From: CAXMRP01 sp964196155
GTDB lineage: Bacteria; Pseudomonadota; Alphaproteobacteria; Rhizobiales; Afifellaceae
Reading direction: 5' to 3'
DNA: 28,164 nt
Assembly (NCBI GenBank): GCA_964196155.1
Contig: CAXMRP010000213.1
Coordinates: forward strand, 1-28,164
In this document: positions 1 to 7,098 of the stretch, piece by piece
How positions within the stretch are numbered: position 1 is the stretch's first letter
Layout: each line of letters opens with the position of its first letter
Made by a program: the position numbers and the translations under genes
The notes under the pieces: generated by a model
Seen by the model: the letters and a program-made list of their open reading frames with translations, nothing else
Database searches by the model: none
Told to the model about the DNA's origin: nothing

Positions 1-1
1 C

Positions 2-145
2 ATGGGTCGGCTCGGGCTTTTGACCCGCAAACGCGATCCCGATGATGGCCGCAACGTCCTGATCCAGCGCACGGTGGAAGGATCGTTGTATGTGGAGCGC
101 CTCGCCGATCTGATTATAGTCCATGCCGCCAAAATGCCGGCTTGA
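2..145 (+). CDS. MarR-family transcriptional regulator, C-terminal fragment (cut by window start)
   Basis: Only the last 47 codons are present; the gene begins before the window. The frame runs from base 2 to a TGA at 143-145. It reads as the end of a winged-helix MarR domain: a Gly-Leu-Leu-Thr-Arg recognition-helix end, then the wing signature Arg-Asp-Pro-Asp-Asp-Gly-Arg, a short strand, and a helix of the dimerisation region. MarR proteins are dimeric DNA-binding repressors or activators that often answer to small phenolic ligands; the ligand and target cannot be told from this piece. The ATG at base 2 is internal to the domain and is not taken as the start. The next gene begins 25 bases downstream on the same strand, so co-transcription is possible. 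Family assignment is fairly sure for such a short piece. Confidence 0.65.
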   Translation: MGRLGLLTRKRDPDDGRNVLIQRTVEGSLYVERLADLIIVHAAKMPA

Positions 146-170
146 AGCCACACTGATCCCGGCCTGAACA

Positions 171-1121
171 ATGACCACAGACACAAATTTATCGCCCGCG
201 AACGCCGATGATCTGGACCCGAGGCTGCATGCCTATCGCAGCGATCTTGCCGATATCGCCCTGAAGGATCAGGTCATCGCCGAAGAATATTCCGCCGGCG
301 AAGCCATGATTGTTGCAGATGCAGTTGCGCCGGTCCGCCGCAAACCGCGATCCGATGCGGCGCTGGATACCGAGGCCCTGCGCGGCGAGGTAATTACCGT
401 GTTCGAGCGCACCGACGAAGGCTGGGCCTGGGGCCAGCTTCAACGCGACCGCTATGTCGGCTGGTTGCCCACCGATGCCCTGATTGCCGTTGGAGAAGGC
501 AATAAACCGGCTGCGCCAACCCATCGGGTTAGCGTCCCCCGCACCCTGATATTCCCCGGTCCCGATATCAAGATGCCGCCACTGGAAGCCTTGCCGCTGG
601 GTGCCGATATCTCCGTATCGGCGACAGCGCCGGGACCGGACACCGATTTTGCCCGCGTCGCCAGCGCCGGCTTCGTCCCCATCGGCCACCTGACGCCGCT
701 CGCCGGCATGAGCGATGCGGCGCGCGCCGCTGGATACCGCGCACCGGCCACAGATATTGTGGCGGTGGCCGAACAGTTCGTCGGAACACCCTATCTATGG
801 GGCGGCAAAACCAGCCTCGGGCTGGATTGTTCGGGCCTGGTGCAAATTGCCCTTATGGCCTGTGGCCACAATGCACCTCGCGACACCGACATGCAGGCAG
901 CGGCATTGGGATCGGCGCTCGATCCCGCCACCGACCGGAATTCCCTGCGCCGGGGCGATCTCGTCTTCTGGCGCGGCCATGTCGGAATCATGCAAGATGC
1001 CGCAAATATTCTTCACGCCAACGCCCATCACATGGCTGTGACAAGCGAAATATTGACGGATGTGCTATCCAGGATCGGTAAAAAAGGGTTAGATATCATC
1101 GGCCTGCGCCGGATTGTGTAG
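171..1121 (+). CDS. NlpC/P60-family C40 peptidase with N-terminal SH3-like region
   Basis: A 316-residue protein that should cleave peptide bonds in peptidoglycan stem peptides or in muropeptides, such as the bond after gamma-D-glutamate. Residues about 45-180 look like bacterial SH3 repeats, with a Gly-Trp-Ala-Trp-Gly-Gln strand near 84-89. Residues about 192-316 form the papain-like NlpC/P60 domain: Tyr-Leu-Trp-Gly-Gly at 208-212, the nucleophile Cys220 in Asp-Cys-Ser-Gly, His270 in Gly-His-Val-Gly-Ile, and a third polar residue probably His282. The layout matches the dipeptidyl-peptidase VI-like proteins common in alphaproteobacteria. No signal peptide or membrane segment is visible, so it may act in the cytoplasm on recycled cell-wall peptides. 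It starts at the ATG at 171; no strong ribosome-binding site is seen. The family is certain and the exact substrate is not. Confidence 0.88.
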   Translation: MTTDTNLSPANADDLDPRLHAYRSDLADIALKDQVIAEEYSAGEAMIVADAVAPVRRKPRSDAALDTEALRGEVITVFERTDEGWAWGQLQRDRYVGWLPTDALIAVGEGNKPAAPTHRVSVPRTLIFPGPDIKMPPLEALPLGADISVSATAPGPDTDFARVASAGFVPIGHLTPLAGMSDAARAAGYRAPATDIVAVAEQFVGTPYLWGGKTSLGLDCSGLVQIALMACGHNAPRDTDMQAAALGSALDPATDRNSLRRGDLVFWRGHVGIMQDAANILHANAHHMAVTSEILTDVLSRIGKKGLDIIGLRRIV

Positions 1122-1201
1122 GATTGGATGGTTGTCGGGGGCGGATTCGCCCGTCGATTGCCCGGTACCGGTTCGTCGCCGTAAATTCGCGCGGCGCCAG
1201 T

Positions 1202-2104
1202 ATGTTGCGTAGTGAAGAGCATGTGTTGCGTATGAATGAGCATGTAATGAGAAATGCCAGCGGCGACAGCCCGGTACAGGGTTGGACGCAAGGATTTGTT
1301 GAGCGCCTACCGGCGGACTGGCGCTTTCGCCTTGCCCGGTTTGATCTGGCCTGGCACAGTCGGCGGCGTGGCCATGGCCGCCCGATTTCGTTTCGCGAAA
1401 TTGAAGGCCGCTATGAAGTCGATGACGGTCTGGCGCTTATCCGGTTTCCGGATTTTTCGCGCGTATCGGGCTATCGGCGTGGCATTGCACCAAGCCTGGA
1501 ACAGATTGCCGCCCGGTATGGCGGGATGGAGCACCTGCGCCTGCCCGACAACGCCACGGTGATCGATGTCGGCGCCAATATCGGCGAATTCTCGCTATGG
1601 TGTCTCGACAGGGGCGCCAGCGTTGTGGCGCTGGAACCCGATGCCGACGCCTTTGCCTGTCTGATGATCAATCTTGGCCGCACGCGATCGGCCCGCGGCC
1701 TCTCCCATGCCGCGTGGAATGTTCGCGAGACGACTTATTTCTTCCGCGCTGATGACCGGGCGCGCGGTTCGCTGATCGAGCGGCCGGGGATTGCGCAAGA
1801 CGATGTGATTGCCGAAGCTTGGCCGCTGGACGAAATACCCGAGATCGCCACCTTGCCGGCCATCGACCTGTTGAAGATCGATGGCGAGGGGGCCGAGCCG
1901 GAAATTCTGGCCGGCGCAACCCGCACATTGCGCTCAACCCGCCGGGTCGTCATCGATGTCGGCGAGGATCATGGCCGCATCCATCTGCGCCACCGGGTGA
2001 CCGCAATTCTCGAAGCCCGCGGCTTTCAGCTGATCCCCGGCACGCCGGACGGGATCATTCTGGCCGACAATCGCGACCCGGCCGAGCATCTCGCTCGGAT
2101 TTGA
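1202..2104 (+). CDS. FkbM-family SAM-dependent methyltransferase
   Basis: This protein should transfer a methyl group from S-adenosylmethionine, usually to a hydroxyl of a sugar or polyketide; the acceptor is unknown. With the ATG at 1202 it has 300 residues. The SAM-binding motif Val-Ile-Asp-Val-Gly-Ala-Asn-Ile-Gly-Glu-Phe lies near residues 120-130, followed by a second strand ending Ala-Leu-Glu-Pro-Asp. The FkbM signature Leu-Leu-Lys-Ile-Asp-Gly-Glu-Gly-Ala-Glu lies near 223-232. The frame is open back to a TTG at 1124, just after the peptidase stop. I prefer 1202 because the first 20 residues from there contain an in-frame heptapeptide repeat, but GTG 1223 (GAAGAG four bases upstream), ATG 1232 and ATG 1247 are alternatives. 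The neighbours do not reveal a partner glycan pathway. Confidence 0.85.
   Translation: MLRSEEHVLRMNEHVMRNASGDSPVQGWTQGFVERLPADWRFRLARFDLAWHSRRRGHGRPISFREIEGRYEVDDGLALIRFPDFSRVSGYRRGIAPSLEQIAARYGGMEHLRLPDNATVIDVGANIGEFSLWCLDRGASVVALEPDADAFACLMINLGRTRSARGLSHAAWNVRETTYFFRADDRARGSLIERPGIAQDDVIAEAWPLDEIPEIATLPAIDLLKIDGEGAEPEILAGATRTLRSTRRVVIDVGEDHGRIHLRHRVTAILEARGFQLIPGTPDGIILADNRDPAEHLARI
1203..1244 (+). repeat. 21-bp imperfect tandem repeat at the start of the FkbM gene
   Basis: Two adjacent 21-base units, 1203-1223 and 1224-1244, match at 17 of 21 positions; both begin TGTTGCGTA and end GAGCATG. The length is a multiple of three, so in the gene's frame it encodes a repeated seven-residue unit of the form (Met/Val)-Leu-Arg-x-x-Glu-His. 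It multiplies possible start codons within 50 bases. Confidence 0.75.
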
Positions 2105-2140
2105 GGTTTCCACAATTACAGGACCAACAGGGCGCGTTGA

Positions 2141-3118
2141 TCAGTAGCCGCGCCGCCGGTCGACCAGATTGGGCAGCGGCTCGCCGCGCTCGTAAGCGGC
2201 GATCTGTTCCAGCATTCCGGCAACCAGCGCGCGTGGATCGGACACCGATGCTGCGTGGGGGGTGATCACCAGGTTCGGGCAATCCCACAACGGACTGTCG
2301 GCTGGCAGCGGCTCGGTTTGAAACACATCAAGGCTGGCGCCCATTAGCCGGCCATCGCGCAGGGCCGCGGCGATATCCGCTTCGTTCTGGCTTCCGCCAC
2401 GCCCTGCATTGATCAGCACCGGCCCGCCAAGCGGCCCGTCCGGGCGCATCTGCCCAATGAAATGTGTATCCAGCAGGCCGGTTGTGTCGTCGGTGAGCGG
2501 CAGCAGTGAGACGGCAATGTCGGTGCCCGCCAGAAATTCTGGCAACGCCTCGCGCCCGGCAAACGAGCGCACCTTGTTGATGGTCTTGGCGCTGGTGCTC
2601 CACACCCGGACATCAAAGCCGAGCTGCACCAGGGCTGCCGCCGCCGTCAGGCCCAGAACCCCCGCGCCCAATACGCCAACAGTCACATCGCGCGCTGCCG
2701 GCTGAAATCGGTCCGTCCAGATGTTGGCGTCCTGATTGCGCCGATAGTGCACGCCCTGCCGGTGATGATGGAGCACTTGCCAGACTACATATTCACGCAT
2801 CCGCGCGCTCAGGTCCGGATCAACAAACCGCACAATCGGCAAGTCCGGCAGGTTTTTGGCACCCAGCAAATGATCGACGCCGGCACCGAGCGAAAAGATC
2901 ACTTCCAGCGCGGGCAATTTCGCAAAAATTTCCGGCGGGGGCGCCCAGGCAAGGAGATAACGCACACTGGCAAGGTCGGCGCGATTGCCGGCATAGGTGC
3001 CATCAGCCTCGGTACGAAAATGCGGCCGGTCTGCAAATAGCGCAGCATCCATGCGGCGAAATGCAAACGCGTCGGGGCCGGCCAGCTCAATCAGTATCGC
3101 GGATTTTGCGGCGTCCAT
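2141..3118 (-). CDS. ghrA: GhrA-type 2-hydroxyacid dehydrogenase (glyoxylate/hydroxypyruvate reductase A)
   Basis: A 325-residue cytoplasmic NAD(P)H-dependent enzyme expected to reduce glyoxylate to glycolate and hydroxypyruvate to glycerate. The NAD-binding glycine motif Gly-Val-Leu-Gly-Ala-Gly-Val-Leu-Gly spans about 148-156. The catalytic triad of the D-2-hydroxyacid dehydrogenase family is present: Arg240 in Asn-Ala-Gly-Arg-Gly, Glu269 in Gln-Thr-Glu-Pro-Leu-Pro, and His288 in Thr-Pro-His-Ala-Ala. The spacings of 29 and 19 residues match those I recall for E. coli GhrA. It starts at the ATG at 3116-3118, ten bases after the yejF stop, so it is probably the last gene of the yej operon. Its 3' end faces the FkbM gene across 36 bases with no obvious terminator. 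Subfamily is confident; the physiological substrate could be another 2-oxoacid. Confidence 0.87.
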   Translation of the reverse strand: MDAAKSAILIELAGPDAFAFRRMDAALFADRPHFRTEADGTYAGNRADLASVRYLLAWAPPPEIFAKLPALEVIFSLGAGVDHLLGAKNLPDLPIVRFVDPDLSARMREYVVWQVLHHHRQGVHYRRNQDANIWTDRFQPAARDVTVGVLGAGVLGLTAAAALVQLGFDVRVWSTSAKTINKVRSFAGREALPEFLAGTDIAVSLLPLTDDTTGLLDTHFIGQMRPDGPLGGPVLINAGRGGSQNEADIAAALRDGRLMGASLDVFQTEPLPADSPLWDCPNLVITPHAASVSDPRALVAGMLEQIAAYERGEPLPNLVDRRRGY

Positions 3119-3128
3119 GGCGCGTCGG

Positions 3129-4772
3129 CTATTCGCTGACTTCGCCGCTGTGGTCGGCTACCAGTGCAAACGCCGCCGCCATCAGGGCCTTGGTGTAATC
3201 AGTCTTTGGATTGTCGAATACATCCGCCGCCGGTCCAGACTCAACCACTTTGCCGTTGCGCATGACGATCACATCATTGGCCAGCGCCCGCACGACTTTG
3301 AGGTCGTGACTGATAAACAAATAGGTGAGGCCATGGCGCTTTTGCAGATCGCGAAGCAGATCAACCACTTGCGCCTGAACGCTCATGTCGAGCGCCGACG
3401 TTGGTTCATCCAGCATGACAAAGCGCGGCTCCAGCACCATCGCCCGGGCTACGGCGACCCGCTGCCGTTGGCCGCCGGAAAATTCGTGCGGATAGCGAAA
3501 GCGCGTTTCCGGGTCGATCCCCACCTCCTCCAGCGCCTTGACCACCCGCGCCTCCCGGCCCGCCTCGTCAAGGTCCGGTTCGTGAATGCGCAGGCCTTCG
3601 GCGACGATATCGCGGATGACCATGCGCGGGCTGAGCGATCCGTAAGGGTCCTGAAAAACGATCTGCATGTCGCCGCGCAGCGCCCGCGTGTCTTTCCATT
3701 TCAGCCCGTCAATCTCGCGCCCGAGAAAGGCGATTCGGCCCTTGGACGATATCAGCCGTAACAGGCCAAGCCCGAGTGTCGTTTTGCCCGACCCCGATTC
3801 GCCAACCACACCCAGTGTCTGGCCTTCGCGCACGACCACATCAATGCCATCGACCGCCTTGATATAGCTGACCGTTCGCCGCATCACGCCGCGCTTGATC
3901 GGGAACCACACCTTGATGTCATCGCCCTGCAGCACGATCGGCGCATCGGGATTGGATACCGGCGGATCGCCTTTCGGTTCCGCCGACAACAGATGTTTTG
4001 TGTAGTCGTGCTGCGGATTGTCGAATACATCGCGGGTCGGCCCGGTCTCGACGATCTTGCCGCCGGTCATCACGCAGACCCGGTCGGCGACCTTGCGCAC
4101 GATGCCAAGGTCATGGGTGATGAACAACATCGCCATGCCCTGTTCGCGTTTCAGATCGGCAAGCAATTCCAGTATCTGCGCCTGCACGGTGACATCGAGC
4201 GCCGTGGTCGGTTCATCGGCAATCAACAGCCGTGGTTCGTTCGCCAATGACATGGCGATCATCACCCGCTGGCGTTGGCCGCCGGACAGTTGATGCGGAT
4301 AAGAACTCAGCCGCGACTCCGGCTCGCGGATACCCACCTGGTTCATCAGTTCCAGCACCCGTGCTCGCGCCGCCTCGCCGCTGAGGCCCCGGTGTACGCT
4401 GAGGATTTCGCCGATCTGCCGCTCCACCGAATGCAGCGGATTGAGCGAACTCATCGGCTCCTGAAAGATCATCGAAATTTCGTTGCCGCGCACCTTGCGC
4501 ATGGCCTTTTCATTGGCGTCCAGCAACTCCTGGCCCTCAAAGCGCACCGAACCTGCCGGGTGGCTGGCGGCCGGATAGGGTAACAGTTTCAGGATCGCCA
4601 GCGCCGTGACCGATTTGCCCGAACCCGATTCGCCGACCAGTGCGACCGTTTCATTGGTGCCGATATCAAACGATAATCCGCGCACCGCATGGGTAATGGT
4701 GCCGCCGACGTTGAAATCGACATGCAGATCCTTGAGCGACAAAAGCGGCGGCGTGGTCATGGCGCCGCTCAC
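3129..4772 (-). CDS. yejF: Peptide ABC transporter, fused two-domain ATPase YejF
   Basis: The ATP-hydrolysing subunit of the YejABEF-type importer, 547 residues with two complete nucleotide-binding domains in one chain. Domain 1 has Walker A Gly-Glu-Ser-Gly-Ser-Gly-Lys-Ser at 47-54, signature Leu-Ser-Gly-Gly-Gln at 162-166, and Walker B ending Ile-Ala-Asp-Glu-Pro at 184-188. Domain 2 has Walker A at 324-331, Phe-Ser-Gly-Gly-Gln at 431-435, and Walker B ending Leu-Asp-Glu-Pro at 454-457. The oligopeptide/dipeptide C-terminal stretch follows domain 1 (Asn-Pro-x-His-Asp-Tyr-Thr-Lys). It sits on the cytoplasmic face and powers YejB/YejE. The start is a GTG at 4770-4772, overlapping the yejE stop in GTGA; an ATG four codons later (4758-4760) is an alternative. 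In enterobacteria this transporter takes up microcin C; in rhizobia it is linked to peptide uptake. Confidence 0.93.
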   Translation of the reverse strand: MSGAMTTPPLLSLKDLHVDFNVGGTITHAVRGLSFDIGTNETVALVGESGSGKSVTALAILKLLPYPAASHPAGSVRFEGQELLDANEKAMRKVRGNEISMIFQEPMSSLNPLHSVERQIGEILSVHRGLSGEAARARVLELMNQVGIREPESRLSSYPHQLSGGQRQRVMIAMSLANEPRLLIADEPTTALDVTVQAQILELLADLKREQGMAMLFITHDLGIVRKVADRVCVMTGGKIVETGPTRDVFDNPQHDYTKHLLSAEPKGDPPVSNPDAPIVLQGDDIKVWFPIKRGVMRRTVSYIKAVDGIDVVVREGQTLGVVGESGSGKTTLGLGLLRLISSKGRIAFLGREIDGLKWKDTRALRGDMQIVFQDPYGSLSPRMVIRDIVAEGLRIHEPDLDEAGREARVVKALEEVGIDPETRFRYPHEFSGGQRQRVAVARAMVLEPRFVMLDEPTSALDMSVQAQVVDLLRDLQKRHGLTYLFISHDLKVVRALANDVIVMRNGKVVESGPAADVFDNPKTDYTKALMAAAFALVADHSGEVSE

Positions 4773-5956
4773 ACGAATGTCTTGCGCGGATCAAACGCGT
4801 CGCGCACCGCCTCGCCAACGAAGATCAATAGCGACAGCATCAGCGATATCACCACAAAGCCGGTGATCCCCAACCACGGCGCCTGCAAATTCGATTTACC
4901 CTGTGCCAGCATTTCGCCGAGCGAGGGCGAGCCCGGTGGCAGGCCGAAGCCGAGAAAATCCAGCGAGGTCAGCGTTGTGATCGAACCGTTGAGGATGAAG
5001 GGCATGAAGGTCAGGGTAGCCACCATGGCGTTGGGCAACAGATGCCGGGCCATGATCGTCCAGTTGCCAACCCCCAGCGCCCGCGCCGCCTTGACATACT
5101 CCAGATTACGCGCCCGTAGGAATTCTGCCCGCACGACGCCGACCAGCGCCACCCAGGAAAACAGTAACAGAATGCCCAGCAGAACCCAGAACCCCGGCAC
5201 CAGGATCGATGAGACAATCAGCAGAAGATAGAGCGAGGGCACCGAGGTCCAGATCTCGATAACCCGCTGGAAAACCAGATCGACCCAGCCGCCAAAATAG
5301 CCCTGGACCGCACCGGACATCACCCCGACGACAGACGAGAATATCGTCAGTATGAGCCCGAACAGCACCGATATCCGGAACCCGTAGACGACCCGCGCAA
5401 CCACGTCCCGGGCCTGATCGTCGGTGCCGAGCCAGTTCCAGTTCCAGATCGTGCAATTGAAGTCGTCTTTGCCTTCGGGATAGCGCGAGCAGCGGGTTTC
5501 CTTGTCGACCATCCACGAGGGCCGCGCCGGCGCCGGTTCAAATACCGCGTTGTTGACGGTCCGGTAGGAATAGCGGATCGGCGGCCAGATCATCCAGCCA
5601 TTTTGGCGGATTTCACCTTGAATGAACGGATCGCGATAATCGGTTGTCGCCAAAAATCCGCCGAACTTTTCCTCCGGGTAATTGACCAGCACCGGCATCA
5701 GAATATCGCCCTTGTAGGAGACAATTATCGGCCGGTCGTTGGCGATGAATTCGGCAAACAGCGTCACGAAAAACAGCACCAGGAAAATCCACAAGGCCCA
5801 GTAGCCCCGGCGATTGGCGCAGAAATTTTGCCAGCGCCGGGCGTTGATCGGCGACAGCGAAAACCGTGAGGGTTTGCGCCGGGCGCTGGCCGTTGCCGGT
5901 CCGGTTCCGTTGGTTGATTGCGGCCCGGTTGGCTGGTCTGTCTGCTCTTTCAGCAT
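4769..5956 (-). CDS. yejE: Peptide ABC transporter permease YejE
   Basis: A 395-residue inner-membrane permease that pairs with YejB to form the peptide channel. An N-terminal cytoplasmic stretch of about 50 residues precedes the first membrane helix at about 52-72. A long external insertion at about 73-185 is typical of YejE, and the remaining helices follow. The EAA loop that docks onto the ATPase lies near 286-310 (Glu-Tyr-Val-Lys-Ala-Ala-Arg-Ala-Leu-Gly). I chose the ATG at 5954-5956 because a strong Shine-Dalgarno, GGGAGGT, sits a few bases upstream and the start falls one base after the yejB stop; an in-frame start at 5977 would lie inside yejB and lacks such a site. The 3' end overlaps yejF in GTGA, consistent with translational coupling. 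Confidence 0.93.
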   Translation of the reverse strand: MLKEQTDQPTGPQSTNGTGPATASARRKPSRFSLSPINARRWQNFCANRRGYWALWIFLVLFFVTLFAEFIANDRPIIVSYKGDILMPVLVNYPEEKFGGFLATTDYRDPFIQGEIRQNGWMIWPPIRYSYRTVNNAVFEPAPARPSWMVDKETRCSRYPEGKDDFNCTIWNWNWLGTDDQARDVVARVVYGFRISVLFGLILTIFSSVVGVMSGAVQGYFGGWVDLVFQRVIEIWTSVPSLYLLLIVSSILVPGFWVLLGILLLFSWVALVGVVRAEFLRARNLEYVKAARALGVGNWTIMARHLLPNAMVATLTFMPFILNGSITTLTSLDFLGFGLPPGSPSLGEMLAQGKSNLQAPWLGITGFVVISLMLSLLIFVGEAVRDAFDPRKTFV

Positions 5957-5957
5957 T

Positions 5958-7073
5958 TCAGACCTCCCGGCTTTCAAAATCGATCCGCGGATCGATCCAC
6001 ATGTAGGTCAGGTCCGAAACAAGCTGCACGATCAACCCGAGCAGCGAAAATATGAACAGCGTCGCAAAGACCACCGGATAATCCCGGTTGATGACGCTTT
6101 CAAAGCCCAGAAGGCCGAGACCATCGAGCGAGAAAATCGTCTCGATCAACAGCGAGCCGGCAAAGAACGCGCCGATAAAGGCGGCCGGGAAGCCCGAAAT
6201 GATGATCAGCATGGCATTGCGGAAAACGTGGCCGTAGAGCACTTCGCGCTCCGTGAGACCCTTGGCGCGCGCGGTCACCACATACTGTTTGCGGATTTCA
6301 TCGAGGAACGAATTCTTGGTCAGCAAGGTGGTCGTGGCGAACGCCGATAGCGCCATCGCCAACAGCGGCAAGGTCAGGTGCCAGAAGTAATCGGCGATCT
6401 TCTGCGGCCAGCTCATCGCGTCGAAGCCTTCCGAGGTCAGACCGCGCAAGGGAAACCAGTCGAAGAAGGAACCGCCGGCAAAAAACACGATCAGGAAGAT
6501 CGCAAACAAAAAGCCCGGCACCGCATAGGCGATGACGATCACCCCCGACGTCCACACATCAAAGCGCGTGCCATCGGTGACCGCCTTGCGAATGCCCAGC
6601 GGGATGGAAACCAGATAGGAGAAAAACGTCATCCACAGGCCGAGCGATACCGAGACCGGTAGCTTTTCCTTGACCAGCGCCAGCACCGAAATATCGCGGA
6701 AATAACTCTCGCCGAAATCGAATCGGGAATAGTTCCACAACATCAGCCCGAACCGCTCCAGCGGTGGCCTGTCGAAGCCGAATTGCTTTTCCAGATCGGC
6801 GATAAATTCCGGATCAAGGCCCTGCGCGCCGCGGTATTTGGAATTGACCAAACTGTCGCTGCCGGCGCTGGCTTCCGTCCCGGTGCCCGCCAGATCGCCG
6901 CCCGACGAGCCGGAGATCCGCGCCGTCGCCGAAATGTCGGTGCCTTGCAACTGGGCGATCACCCGCTCAACCGGCCCGCCCGGCGCGAATTGCACGATGA
7001 CAAAACTGATCGCCATAATCCCGAATATGGTCGGGATCATCAGGAGCAGGCGACGAACGATATAAGCGGCCAT
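5958..7073 (-). CDS. yejB: Peptide ABC transporter permease YejB
   Basis: A 371-residue inner-membrane permease of the binding-protein-dependent transport family. The N-terminal helix at about 8-28 is followed by the Pro-Gly-Gly-Pro motif at 31-34 seen in Dpp/Opp-type permeases. A Gly/Ser-rich insertion at about 44-76 precedes the conserved loop ending in Leu-Glu-Lys-Gln-Phe-Gly-Phe-Asp. Several further helices follow, with the EAA loop at about 264-288 (Tyr-Val-Val-Thr-Ala-Arg-Ala-Lys-Gly-Leu). Its length is close to E. coli YejB. It starts at the ATG at 7071-7073, 25 bases after the yejA-1 stop, with no strong ribosome-binding site, so coupling to the upstream gene is possible. Confidence 0.93.
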   Translation of the reverse strand: MAAYIVRRLLLMIPTIFGIMAISFVIVQFAPGGPVERVIAQLQGTDISATARISGSSGGDLAGTGTEASAGSDSLVNSKYRGAQGLDPEFIADLEKQFGFDRPPLERFGLMLWNYSRFDFGESYFRDISVLALVKEKLPVSVSLGLWMTFFSYLVSIPLGIRKAVTDGTRFDVWTSGVIVIAYAVPGFLFAIFLIVFFAGGSFFDWFPLRGLTSEGFDAMSWPQKIADYFWHLTLPLLAMALSAFATTTLLTKNSFLDEIRKQYVVTARAKGLTEREVLYGHVFRNAMLIIISGFPAAFIGAFFAGSLLIETIFSLDGLGLLGFESVINRDYPVVFATLFIFSLLGLIVQLVSDLTYMWIDPRIDFESREV

Positions 7074-7098
7074 GGATTATGTGCGTCCGGAAGGCAGG

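Noticed and set aside
2997..3761. A 254-codon + strand frame
   Set aside because: It is antisense to the start of ghrA and the second ATPase domain of yejF, with no domain signature of its own.
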